Of a DNA stretch of 17,904 bases, positions 1 to 7,584 are shown piece by piece (the stretch's first letter is position 1; each line of letters opens with the position of its first letter). The notes under the pieces were generated by a model, which saw nothing but the letters and a program-made list of their open reading frames with translations, had not been told where the DNA came from and did not search any database. The translations under genes and the position numbers were made by a program. This DNA is from Holophagaceae bacterium. GTDB lineage: Bacteria; Acidobacteriota; Holophagae; Holophagales; Holophagaceae. The stretch covers positions 1-17,904 of the forward strand of contig JANXQX010000184.1 of the NCBI GenBank assembly GCA_025353305.1. Direction: 5' to 3'.

Positions 1-267
1 CGGCCTGTGATCGTGAGTAGCCATGTGGGATGCGGCCCCGATCTCGTTGTGTCTGAGGAAACGGGCTGGGTTTTCCCGGAAGGGAATATCGCTGCCCTCG
101 CCGCAACGCTGACCCAAGCCCTCACCCTTGGGCGGGAAGGCCTGGTGTCCATGGGCCGCAAGGCCCGACTCAGGATCGACAATTATTCCTTGGAGGCCGC
201 AACCTCTGGTCTTCGAGCTACCCTGGCGAAGGCGGTGCTTAATTCAAGCTCCCCAGGACAGGATTGA
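1..267 (+). CDS. Glycosyltransferase (GT4-like), C-terminal fragment cut by window edge
   Basis: The reading frame is open from the first base and ends in TGA at 265-267, so only the last ~88 residues are visible. They look like the tail of a GT-B fold group 1 (GT4) glycosyltransferase: a PVIVSSHVGCGPDLV segment resembles the nucleotide-sugar binding region just after the conserved E-x7-E motif, followed by ETGWVFPEGN and an ALAATLTQAL helix, typical of these C-terminal domains. The enzyme would add a sugar to a lipid-linked repeat unit at the cytoplasmic membrane. It lies 12 bp upstream of the polymerase gene on the same strand, so the two are probably co-transcribed. Donor and acceptor cannot be inferred. 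Family call fairly sure; function within the pathway inferred from context. Confidence 0.75.
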   Translation, partial: RPVIVSSHVGCGPDLVVSEETGWVFPEGNIAALAATLTQALTLGREGLVSMGRKARLRIDNYSLEAATSGLRATLAKAVLNSSSPGQD

Positions 268-279
268 CCAAGGATTTCC

Positions 280-1725
280 ATGCCAGGTTCACACCATGAC
301 ACACGTCCTCAAGGGTTCCAAATCCCCTTCCTACCCTTCCTGATTTTCGGTGTCTTGAGCCTGGCCAGTGCCAATCTCCTGCTTTCCATGGCCTCCCTGC
401 TGGTCCTGGCCCTGATCCTCAAACTCCTCTGGCGCCCGGGAGAGCCTCCGATTCTGCTCCTGGCCATGGCCTACCATTGGGTTCAAGCCTGCATCCTGAC
501 CCTGGACGCGAACCTGCGCGGACAGACGCTGAATGAGATGGTTGGGAGCCAAACGGTGACGGAGGCTGCCTGGCTGACCCTCCTGGGGGTCCTGGCGGTG
601 GCGGTGGGGATGAAGGTCGGCGCGAAAAAAAACATGGCTCCAAGCACCCAGCCCGCGGTGGCGACCCAATCGGCCCACCTCTCGGTGCAACGTTTGTTCT
701 TCGGAAGTCTGCTGGCGATTCTCCTGGCCAACCGCATCGATTCCATCGCGTACATCATCCCGGGGCTCAGCCAACCCATCCTGGCGCTCTCCAACCTGCA
801 TTGGGTGGTCGTGTACTTGTTCACCTACACGGTCCTCTCCCAGCGCCAAGGCCACGGCCAGCTCGCCACCATCATCGCCATCGAGCTCATGATCGGTTTC
901 CTCGGCTACTTCAGCGGCTTCAAGAACATCCTGTTCATCGTCATCCTCGCCGCCCTCGCCGCCCCCGGGGCCATGCGAGGCGTGCGTATTCGGACGGCCT
1001 TGGCCATCTCCGTTGCCATGCTTCTGCTGGCCGTGGTCTGGGTGGGAATCAAGAAGGACTATCGGCTTTTCCTGAATATGGGCTCCGGGGACCAGGTGGT
1101 ATTGGTTCCAATAGGCCAGCGCTTCGACAAGCTGAGGGAACTCGTGGGCGAGCTCACCCCCCAGAAGCTAGCCGAATCCCTGGAGGCTCTGAGCGAACGC
1201 CTGACCTACGTGAAATACTTCGGTGAAAGCATTGAGGTCGTCCCCAGCCACATACCCCATGAAGGAGGTAAGCTCTGGTGGGAAGCCATCGAGAATGTCC
1301 TGGTACCCAGGTTCCTGAATCCCGAGAAGCGCGCCATCAACGATTCCGAGCGGACGTCCCACTACACCGGCGGATGGGTGGCGGGCGTCCAGGAAGGCAC
1401 CTCCATCAGCCTGGGCTACATTGCCGAAAGCTACATCGATTTCGGTCCCTTCCTGATGTTCCTGCCGCTGTTTTTGTGGGGCTACTTCCTGGGCTGGTCC
1501 TACCGGAGGCTGGTCCTTTCAACACCCTGTCCACTCTTCGGCTACGGCAATGCCGCTGTCCTTATCTACCTGAATGCAACCTATCTGGAATCTTCCAATC
1601 TCAAGATGCTGGGAGGCATGGTGATGGGCCTCCTCGTGCTTTATCTCGTGCAGAAATATTTTGCGGAGGAGTTGCTGCAGCGGCTCTCCCTCCCCAGCAA
1701 GCCGCGAATCAGCGCAGTGGCCTGA
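280..1725 (+). CDS. Wzy-like oligosaccharide repeat-unit polymerase (multi-pass membrane protein)
   Basis: A 481-residue hydrophobic protein with about ten or more predicted membrane spans: a long hydrophobic stretch near residues 18-45, further spans through about 250, then a soluble loop at about 260-375 and more spans to the end. The loop is followed by GTSISLGYIAESYIDFGP (about residues 372-390), which resembles the TS-x-LGY-x-E-x-Y-x-(D/N)FG pattern in O-antigen and exopolysaccharide repeat-unit polymerases. Such proteins polymerise undecaprenyl-linked repeat units on the periplasmic face of the inner membrane. The ATG at 280 follows the upstream glycosyltransferase by 12 bp, with only a weak ribosome-binding site (AAGGA, 269-273). 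Wzy proteins are poorly conserved, so an O-antigen ligase-like role is the main alternative. Confidence 0.7.
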   Translation: MPGSHHDTRPQGFQIPFLPFLIFGVLSLASANLLLSMASLLVLALILKLLWRPGEPPILLLAMAYHWVQACILTLDANLRGQTLNEMVGSQTVTEAAWLTLLGVLAVAVGMKVGAKKNMAPSTQPAVATQSAHLSVQRLFFGSLLAILLANRIDSIAYIIPGLSQPILALSNLHWVVVYLFTYTVLSQRQGHGQLATIIAIELMIGFLGYFSGFKNILFIVILAALAAPGAMRGVRIRTALAISVAMLLLAVVWVGIKKDYRLFLNMGSGDQVVLVPIGQRFDKLRELVGELTPQKLAESLEALSERLTYVKYFGESIEVVPSHIPHEGGKLWWEAIENVLVPRFLNPEKRAINDSERTSHYTGGWVAGVQEGTSISLGYIAESYIDFGPFLMFLPLFLWGYFLGWSYRRLVLSTPCPLFGYGNAAVLIYLNATYLESSNLKMLGGMVMGLLVLYLVQKYFAEELLQRLSLPSKPRISAVA

Positions 1726-1770
1726 CGCACTTGATTCCGAACGGACCGCGGTTGGAGTATCGACCGGAGA

Positions 1771-3054
1771 TCATAATCGCCAATGCGAGATTCCCCTAGC
1801 ACCTGTGGTTTCGGAATCGAAGGCGGATTTGACATCCATGAACACCCCGCCGGGCTTCAGCAAGCTGGTGATGGCTTGACAGGGCCGGGACAGGAAGACC
1901 TGGTGCGGAACCGCGGCGATCAGGGCGTCCGCTTGGATCGGCAGGGCTTCCCATGGCAACAGGGTGATGCCGTAGTGCTGCTGGGCCTCGCCGGGGCTGA
2001 CCAGGGGGTCATGCACGCTCACCCCGCACCCATATTCCTTCAGCTCCCGCACCATGTCCGCGACCTTGGAATTGCGGAGGTCCGGACAGTTCTCCTTGAA
2101 GGCGAGCCCCAGCACGATCACCTGGGCTCCCTTCACGCTGGAGCCCGCGTGGATGATCTGCTTGATGGTCTGCTCGGCGATGTACTTGCCCATGTGGTCA
2201 TTGATGCGGCGGCCCGCCAGGATCACCTGGGGCTCATAGCCCAGCAGGATGGCCTTATGGGTCAGGTAATAGGGATCCACGCCGATGCAATGGCCCCCCA
2301 CCAGGCCTGGACGGAAATTCAGGAAATTCCATTTGGTGCCCGAGGCTTTCAACACGTCAAGGGTATCGATGCCCGCCAGGTGGAAGATCATCGCCAGTTC
2401 GTTCATCAGGGCGATATTCAGGTCCCGCTGGGTGTTTTCGATGACCTTGCTGGCCTCGGCGACCTTGATGCTGCCACAGGGGTGGATGCCGGCCTCCACG
2501 ATGGTGCCGTACAGGCGGGCCAGACGTTCCAGGGTCTCCGGCGTATCCCCGGCGACCACCTTGATGACGCGTGACAGGGAGTGCTCCAGATCTCCGGGGT
2601 TGATTCGCTCCGGTGAATACCCCACATGGAAATCCGCCTTCCAGCGCAGTCCAGACGCCCTTTCCAGCACGGGGATGCATTCATCCTCGGTGCAACCCGG
2701 AAAGACCGTGGATTCGTAAACCACGACGGCGCCCCGCCGCAGGTGGCGGCCCACGGTCTCGGAAGCGTTGAGAAGCTGGCCCAGGTCCGGCCTGCGGGCC
2801 GCATCCACGGGCGTGGGCACGGCGATGATGATGATGTCCGCCCCCGCGAGCGCGGAGGGGTCATCCGTGAAGGTGGCCAAGTGCGCTTTTCGGAAGGATT
2901 CCACCGGCAATTCACCGGAGGGATCCCGGCCCTCTTGGCAACTGGCGACTTTGTGGGACAGGTGGTCGAAGCCAATGGTCGTAAAGTGCCGGCCGAATTC
3001 CAGCACCAGCGGGAGACCCACATAACCCAGACCCACCACTGCAACACTGGTCAT
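1771..3054 (-). CDS. tviB: UDP-N-acetyl-D-hexosamine 6-dehydrogenase, TviB/WbpA-type (nucleotide sugar dehydrogenase)
   Basis: A 427-residue cytosolic enzyme that would oxidise UDP-GlcNAc or UDP-GalNAc to the uronic acid with NAD+, supplying an acidic sugar. Visible features: an N-terminal Rossmann GLGYVGLP (residues 8-15), VPTPVD (79-84), YESTVFPGCTEDE (113-125), GYSPERINPGD (145-155), KVIENTQRDLNIA (203-215), and LVGGHCIGVDPYYL (251-264) with the catalytic cysteine at 256. A C-terminal UDP-binding domain has FKENCPDLRNSKV. These stretches match what I recall of Salmonella TviB closely. I chose the ATG at 3054, not one 25 codons upstream, because the protein begins MTSVAVVGLGYVG and a GGGAG site sits about 9 nt before it. 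It faces the polymerase tail-to-tail and diverges from the tandem glycosyltransferases. GlcNAc versus GalNAc specificity cannot be read. Confidence 0.9.
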   Translation of the reverse strand: MTSVAVVGLGYVGLPLVLEFGRHFTTIGFDHLSHKVASCQEGRDPSGELPVESFRKAHLATFTDDPSALAGADIIIIAVPTPVDAARRPDLGQLLNASETVGRHLRRGAVVVYESTVFPGCTEDECIPVLERASGLRWKADFHVGYSPERINPGDLEHSLSRVIKVVAGDTPETLERLARLYGTIVEAGIHPCGSIKVAEASKVIENTQRDLNIALMNELAMIFHLAGIDTLDVLKASGTKWNFLNFRPGLVGGHCIGVDPYYLTHKAILLGYEPQVILAGRRINDHMGKYIAEQTIKQIIHAGSSVKGAQVIVLGLAFKENCPDLRNSKVADMVRELKEYGCGVSVHDPLVSPGEAQQHYGITLLPWEALPIQADALIAAVPHQVFLSRPCQAITSLLKPGGVFMDVKSAFDSETTGARGISHWRL

Positions 3055-3172
3055 AAGGCTTGTCTCCCGTAAAATTTGTTCATGGGTTTTCTTATTTTCA
3101 GACCTGCTCAAACCCCGGGGAAGGGACAATCGTTCTCACCTCGTATGATGGCATGACCCAAGGCAGGAATCA
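3055..3172. promoter_or_regulatory. Divergent intergenic region between the dehydrogenase and the glycosyltransferase
   Basis: This 118-bp gap separates two genes transcribed outward, so it should hold a promoter in each direction. On the plus strand a TATGAT hexamer (3144-3149, five of six to the -10 consensus) lies about 24 nt before the TTG start. A weak GGGACA at 3123-3128 is only 15 nt away, so the -35 is poor. The minus-strand side is AT-rich (3073-3105) without a convincing hexamer pair. The AGGCAGGA at 3161-3168 is the likely ribosome-binding site for the plus-strand gene. Confidence 0.3.
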
Positions 3173-5167
3173 TTGGACTCACCTGAACCCAAGACCCCAT
3201 CCGACCAACCTCTATCCGGACGCCGGGTACTGGCGGCGATCAATGGCTTGGATCTCTTCGGGCAGGAAAGGGAGAACATCGCCGTCTTCCAAACCCTCCG
3301 CGACCTGGGCGCGGAAGTGCTCGTGGGCATCAATTCGAAAGAACATGGCGGCCAGGTGGGTGGACGGTTGCGCGCCCTGGATTTCCAGGTCTTTGAGCTG
3401 CCCTTCGGCAACCAGTGGTCCTGGCTGTGGCTCCGGCGATACCCCTTGAGCATTTTTAAGAAAGGCATGCAGGTCATCCGGTGCAGCCGGATCATGAGGA
3501 AGGCCATCCGCGAGTTCGACCCCACCCACATCCATATCGGCTCACCGCTGGTCTATTCGTTCGTGGCGCCGACGCTCCGTTCGACCCGCATCCCGCTCAT
3601 CTACCGGATCGGCGATCTGCCGCCCACGGATTCATGGTTCAACCTGCCCATTTGGCGTAGCGCGATGCGACGCGCCGACCTCATCGTGCCAGTCTCCCGC
3701 TTCATCCAAGACCGGGTCGCCCAGACCGCGGGAAAGAAAGCGGCGCAAAAAAGCAGGCTAATCTATCCGAGCATCCTCCAGGCCGATCATTCCACGTCTT
3801 CCCAGAGAGGAAAGCCCCAATTCCGGATCGGTTATGTGGGCCAAATCACAAAGCAAAAAGGGATCCAGGAGCTGCTTGACGCTTTTAGCCAAGTTTTGAA
3901 AACCCACCCTCAACTCATGCTTGATGTGTGCGGCAGCGGCTCGGAATTGGAGGCATCGAAACATCGGATCAAGGCACTAGGTCTCGACGACCGGGTCGTC
4001 TTCCATGGCTTCCTCGACGATCCCGACATCGTCATGAGGAATTGCCTTTTCCAGATAGTGCCCTCCATCTGGCAGGAACCCTTGGGTCTCGTCGTGCTGG
4101 AAGCCAAGTCCAATGGCATCCCTGCAGTCGTGTTTCCCAACGGTGGTTTGCCCGAAATGATCCGGCACAAGGTGGACGGTTATCGCTGCCCAGAGCCTAC
4201 CACTGCAGCTTTGGCAGAGGCCATCCTCTTCATGTTGTCACCTGACGCCAACCTTCCACGAATGGGGATCTCGGCCCGGCAGGATTTCCATGCCCGGTTC
4301 GGTAGCGAGAATTTCCATCGGGCCTGGGCGAAAGTCTATTCCGGGGGACATGCGACTCTCCCATCGGCCCCACGCCAGAAACTCGAGGACCTGCCACCTC
4401 CACGTGAACGCACTGGAATATCTGGTCCACTTTACACAGCAATCACTCTCACGAAAGGCATGGCTGCGGATTCTGGAAATCGACTGAAGGGAATCCGCGT
4501 CATCGCCGCGATCAATGGCCTGGAGCTTTTTGGACACGAGAGGGCGAACATTGAAGTCATCCGGACCCTCTGGAGCATGGGCGCAGAGGTCCTGGTCGGC
4601 ATCAATGCCAAAGAACGGGGCGGCCAGGTGGGCGACCTGATCCGTGAGCTTGGATTCGACACCTTCGAACTACCTTTCGGCAACCAGTGGTCCATGAAGT
4701 GGATCAGAAAATATCCTCTCAGTCTCTTCGAGAAGGCGGGCCAGGTGATCCGCTGCAGCCGCCGCCTGAAGAAGGCCATCCATGCGTTCAAGCCCACCCA
4801 TATCCACCTTGGTTCGCCATTGGTATACTCGTTCCTCGCTCCCGCACTGGCCACCGATTCCACACCGCTCATCTACCGGATCGGTGATCTGCCACCCCTC
4901 GATTCATGGTTCAACCTGCCCATCTGGCGCCGGGCAATGCGCCGGGCCGACGTGGTCGTGCCGATCTCCCGTTTCATCAAGGAAGCTGTTGCCCGGGCCA
5001 CTCGGGAGTCCGTGGCGGCCAAGTGCAGGCTGATCTATCCAACCATCTGGAAACCTGAAGATGGTTTCGCTCCTGCCAGGCAGCCCCAGTTTCGGATCGC
5101 CTTCGTGGGACAGATCGCCAAGCACAAAGGGATATTGGAAATGCTTGAAGCCTTCTTCCATGTATAG
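3173..5167 (+). CDS. Tandem-fused GT4 glycosyltransferase: complete first copy plus N-terminal half of second, ending at in-frame TAG
   Basis: A 664-residue frame holding two related glycosyltransferases end to end with no stop between them. Copy 1 (about residues 15-400) is a complete GT-B enzyme: N-terminal acceptor domain with AAINGLDLFG, GINSKEHGGQVG and LIYRIGDLPPTDSWFNLP, then RIGYVGQITKQKG, a DVCGSGSELE loop, and EPLGLVVLE (302-310) matching the GT4 E-x7-E motif. A proline-rich linker (about 400-430) leads into copy 2, about two thirds identical by eye, which stops in the middle of its donor domain at TAG 5165-5167. The TTG at 3173 is chosen because AGGCAGGA lies just upstream and no nearby in-frame ATG precedes the domain. 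Copy 1 should be functional; the attached half-copy could destabilise it. Sugar specificity unknown. Confidence 0.8.
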   Translation: MDSPEPKTPSDQPLSGRRVLAAINGLDLFGQERENIAVFQTLRDLGAEVLVGINSKEHGGQVGGRLRALDFQVFELPFGNQWSWLWLRRYPLSIFKKGMQVIRCSRIMRKAIREFDPTHIHIGSPLVYSFVAPTLRSTRIPLIYRIGDLPPTDSWFNLPIWRSAMRRADLIVPVSRFIQDRVAQTAGKKAAQKSRLIYPSILQADHSTSSQRGKPQFRIGYVGQITKQKGIQELLDAFSQVLKTHPQLMLDVCGSGSELEASKHRIKALGLDDRVVFHGFLDDPDIVMRNCLFQIVPSIWQEPLGLVVLEAKSNGIPAVVFPNGGLPEMIRHKVDGYRCPEPTTAALAEAILFMLSPDANLPRMGISARQDFHARFGSENFHRAWAKVYSGGHATLPSAPRQKLEDLPPPRERTGISGPLYTAITLTKGMAADSGNRLKGIRVIAAINGLELFGHERANIEVIRTLWSMGAEVLVGINAKERGGQVGDLIRELGFDTFELPFGNQWSMKWIRKYPLSLFEKAGQVIRCSRRLKKAIHAFKPTHIHLGSPLVYSFLAPALATDSTPLIYRIGDLPPLDSWFNLPIWRRAMRRADVVVPISRFIKEAVARATRESVAAKCRLIYPTIWKPEDGFAPARQPQFRIAFVGQIAKHKGILEMLEAFFHV

Positions 5168-5638
5168 GCCATCCACCCAGAGCTCATCCTGGACGTGTGC
5201 GGCAGCGGCCCGGAATTGGCTGCCGCGAAAGGTCGGGTCCAAGCTCTTGGCTTGGAGGGTAGAATCGTCTTCCATGGTTTTTTAAGGGATCCATTGCCCG
5301 AACTTCGACAATGTCTTTTCCAGGTCGTGCCCTCCATCTGGCAGGAACCCTTGGGTCTGGTGGCCCTCGAAGCCAAGTTCCATGGCGTCCCTGCGGTCGT
5401 GTTTCCCAGCGGTGGCCTGCCCGAAATGATCCAGCACAAGGTGGATGGCTATGTCTGCCGGGAGTCATCCATTGAAGCCCTCATCGAGGCGATTCTTTGG
5501 ATGCTATCCCCCGAGGCCAATCTGCCCTTGATGAATCAATCCGCACTGGCTGATTCCGATGCCAGATTTGGAACCCATCGCTACCGTGAGAAGTGGGCCG
5601 ATGTCTTCATTCAGAGCCGGAGGCCACACGTCCCATGA
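4460..5638 (+). pseudogene. Second glycosyltransferase copy, interrupted by in-frame amber codon
   Basis: This paralogue of the preceding enzyme starts at a possible internal ATG (4460) and runs in one frame to TGA 5636-5638, broken only by TAG at 5165-5167. On both sides of the TAG the sequence aligns with copy 1 without a gap. Copy 1 reads AFSQVLKTHPQLMLDVCGSG; copy 2 reads AFFHV, stop, AIHPELILDVCGSG. The stop sits where copy 1 has leucine TTG, so one T-to-A change explains it. The downstream half keeps QEPLGLVALEAKF (the E-x7-E motif) and the usual GT4 tail, so it decayed recently or is rescued by readthrough, by restart (the next start is an ATG/GTG near 5195), or is a sequencing error. 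Its TGA overlaps the ATG of the next gene (ATGATG, 5635-5640). Confidence 0.8.
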
Positions 5639-6226
5639 TGAGACCAGGACAGGCTTTCATTCACCTCCTCCGCTATCACGAGGGCCTGGACATCGCCTCG
5701 ACCCAGTCCACAGAAGCAGAACGTAGGTGCCCCGCCCGACTCTCACGCAACAAAAAAAGGCTCGTGAAAATCGGCGTCGTCGAGGGTGCTACGACGCGAT
5801 TGCTCGCGGACAACATGTCCCCGCAAGGAACGCTGTTCGCGATTGATCCATTCCTCACGGGAAGGTTGGGGGTCTGCTGGGGAGGCCCGATCGCGCGACG
5901 CCAGGCTGCCAACAGCGGAGCAAGGGGGCATCCAATTCGGCGAGCGATATCGCCACGAAGCGGGCACCGAGATCGAGGGCGAGTTCGACTTGGTGTTCAT
6001 GGATGGTGACCACTCCCTCAGGGGCATCACCCAGGACTGGAGCGACTGGGCTGGCCGAATTGTTGCCGGGGGCATTGCAACCTTGCATGACACCCGGGTT
6101 CCAGCGCACAACCCCAGCGTGCGGAATCTCTGCTCTTATCACTATTTTGAATCCTGCATCCGCCACGACATACGGTTTGAACTCCTGGAACAGGTGGATT
6201 CGCTCAGCGTATTACGGCGAAGATGA
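5635..6226 (+). pseudogene. Class I SAM-dependent methyltransferase (Methyltransf_24-like), frameshifted
   Basis: The N-terminal half reads from ATG 5635, overlapping the glycosyltransferase stop: a TEAER segment, then VKIGVVEGATTRLLADNM (an SAM-binding motif I-like region) and GTLFAIDPF. The second half lies in the next frame: GEFDLVFMDGDHSLRGI, WAGRIVAGGIATLHDTR and a terminal VDSLSVLRRR. The switch falls at a run of five G (5924-5928). Removing one G joins the halves as ARGIQFGERY, so a one-base insertion is the simplest cause. Rejoined, the protein is about 196 residues, near normal for this family, which often sits in glycan loci. The intact protein would methylate a sugar or other small substrate. 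The coupling at 5635 suggests it was once translated with the upstream gene. Confidence 0.8.
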
Positions 6227-6438
6227 TCCCGATCGGCTCTATGAATTGCATCTGCAGATGGCCGGCACTCTCGTGCTCAAGGCGGCAGGCGCTGTGATTT
6301 GAGTGGGCTGTTGTGGGATCTCTCTGGAATTCCTGTGGCGTATTCATCAAGCTTGGCCCCTTCAGCGATCGGTGGACTGGTCCGTCCAACCCTGGTCCTT
6401 GTCTATATGGCTAAGGTATATGAAGGAAAGCGTACGAT

Positions 6439-7083
6439 ATGAACCAGGCCCAAGAATACACCTACAGGCACGGCGAACTGGGGCATATCCATGAATACCT
6501 TCTGCCAGCCTTGGATCGCGCACTCAAGGTGGCCTCACCCCGCAGGGTTTTTGAAATAGGGTGCGGAAACGGCGCCGTGGCGGGTTGGATGCACGGGAGA
6601 GGCCTTGAGGTGGTGGCCATTGACGTAAGCGCCAGCGGGATCCAGCAAGCGAGGACCCATCACCCAAGAATCTTGTTCGAACAGGCTTCGGCCTACGATG
6701 ACCTAGCTGCACGTTTTGGCACCTTTCCCATGGTCATCAGCCTGGAAGTGGTCGAGCACCTCTATGACCCGCGGAGGTTCGTAAGGGGGGTGTTCGATCT
6801 GCTTGAACCCGGGGGCCTCGCGCTGATTTCCACGCCGTATCACGGATATTGGAAAAACCTCGCTCTGGCACTCACGGGGAAGATGGACGCGCACTTCACA
6901 GCCCTCTGGGATGGCGGGCATATCAAGTTCTGGTCCGAGAGAACCCTCGCAAGCCTGCTCCAGGAAGCTGGATTCGAGAACTTCCAATTTCGCCGGGTTG
7001 GACGCGTTCCGGCATTAGCGAAATCCATGATCGCGACGGCTCGGAAACCACACGCTCCGGCTCCGCTCCTTGAACACCGCTGA
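6439..7083 (+). CDS. Class I SAM-dependent methyltransferase, UbiG/Methyltransf_11-like
   Basis: A 214-residue soluble protein with the classic Rossmann methyltransferase order: motif I VFEIGCGNG (residues 37-45), the acidic end of strand 2 at VVAID (58-62), SLEVVEHLYDP (101-111) as motif II, and LLEPGGLALISTP (121-133). A C-terminal WDGGHIKFWSERTLASLL segment is typical of small-molecule methyltransferases near glycan genes. The ATG at 6439 has GAAGGAAAG (6422-6430) about 8 nt upstream. It is separated from the broken upstream methyltransferase by ~210 bp with no recognisable gene. Its last 15 codons lie inside the duplicated block R1, and a diverged copy of those codons recurs before position 8635. 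The substrate is unknown; a sugar O-methylation is an inference from context. Confidence 0.8.
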   Translation: MNQAQEYTYRHGELGHIHEYLLPALDRALKVASPRRVFEIGCGNGAVAGWMHGRGLEVVAIDVSASGIQQARTHHPRILFEQASAYDDLAARFGTFPMVISLEVVEHLYDPRRFVRGVFDLLEPGGLALISTPYHGYWKNLALALTGKMDAHFTALWDGGHIKFWSERTLASLLQEAGFENFQFRRVGRVPALAKSMIATARKPHAPAPLLEHR

Positions 7084-7215
7084 TCTGTTTGGGTTCAATA
7101 TCCTTGCGGTGAATTGAAGTCGAACCAGGCCAGAATAGCGCTGGGTAATCCGATGGGCCTTCTGCCCCCCCCCTACCCTTCGTGTGGCTGAACCCGCTGA
7201 GCATGCGAGCGACGG
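7034..7215 (+). repeat. Direct repeat R1 (first copy of a ~180-bp block)
   Basis: This stretch aligns with 8586-8765 with few small gaps, roughly 80-85% identical by eye. It contains the last codons of the UbiG-like methyltransferase (TARKPHAPAPLLEHR versus TALKPQAPVPLFKHR in R2). It continues through the shared intergenic text CTGATCTGTTTGGGTTCAAT into a decayed beginning of an FkbM gene. A third, more decayed copy is at 10339-10436. The block therefore marks a gene junction (end of one methyltransferase, start of another) that has been duplicated. Confidence 0.85.
7154..7215 (+). pseudogene. Decayed 5' end of an FkbM methyltransferase gene (copy in R1)
   Basis: Starting at ATG 7154 the DNA follows the first ~60 bases of the intact FkbM gene at 8706 (ATGGGCCTTCTG, then TACCCTTCGTGTGGC). 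In R1 it carries a run of nine C and a TGA within about a dozen codons, so it cannot encode the enzyme. Similarity fades after about 7215, so only the 5' end remains. Confidence 0.7.
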
Positions 7216-7584
7216 CCAGCCCACCGTTATTTTTCCTACCCGTCTTGATCCCGGAGCACCTGACCCAAGAATGAATGGTGAGATCCTGCTCGAAAGCCCT
7301 CTATCGTTGCCAATCACACTCACTTCAGGCCCTCCTCGTCAGTGACTTGAACCCTTAACAGTGCTCTTTGTCTTACCGCATTCCAGCGTTTTGGCCCTTT
7401 ATTTTTACTACCCACCAACCTTGTAGAGACCTGGTAGTCACTCAGCCTTAAGGCCCTGCGTTACTTAGCCACCGCGGTGTGGGAAGACCTCGAAAGCACT
7501 GGCTATTTTGGAAGCGTTCTTGTGGGAGGCTGTTGCCGAACGTTTTGAGTGCGCGATACTCAGTCTCATGAAGAGATTTCGCCG
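7216..7584. other. Non-coding stretch with no recognised gene
   Basis: Between the end of block R1 and the next FkbM gene I see no open frame with family character on either strand. The sequence is less GC-rich in patches (for example 7378-7390) and shows no clear terminator or promoter. It may be the remaining flank of the DNA segment that brought in the FkbM gene at 7585. Confidence 0.5.

Noticed and set aside
331..855. Long minus-strand open frames opposite the polymerase gene
   Set aside because: They lie antisense to a clear membrane protein and show no family pattern; they are explained by GC-rich codon bias.
1726..1770. Terminator between the converging polymerase and dehydrogenase genes
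   Set aside because: Only a short ACCGCGGT palindrome is present, with no stable stem and no T-run on either strand.
1783..2574. A 263-residue plus-strand frame opposite the dehydrogenase
   Set aside because: The minus strand encodes an unmistakable TviB-type enzyme across the whole stretch; the plus frame is its shadow.
6227..6438. Possible small gene between the two methyltransferases
   Set aside because: Short frames exist (for example ending near 6302) but none has a ribosome-binding site or a family pattern.
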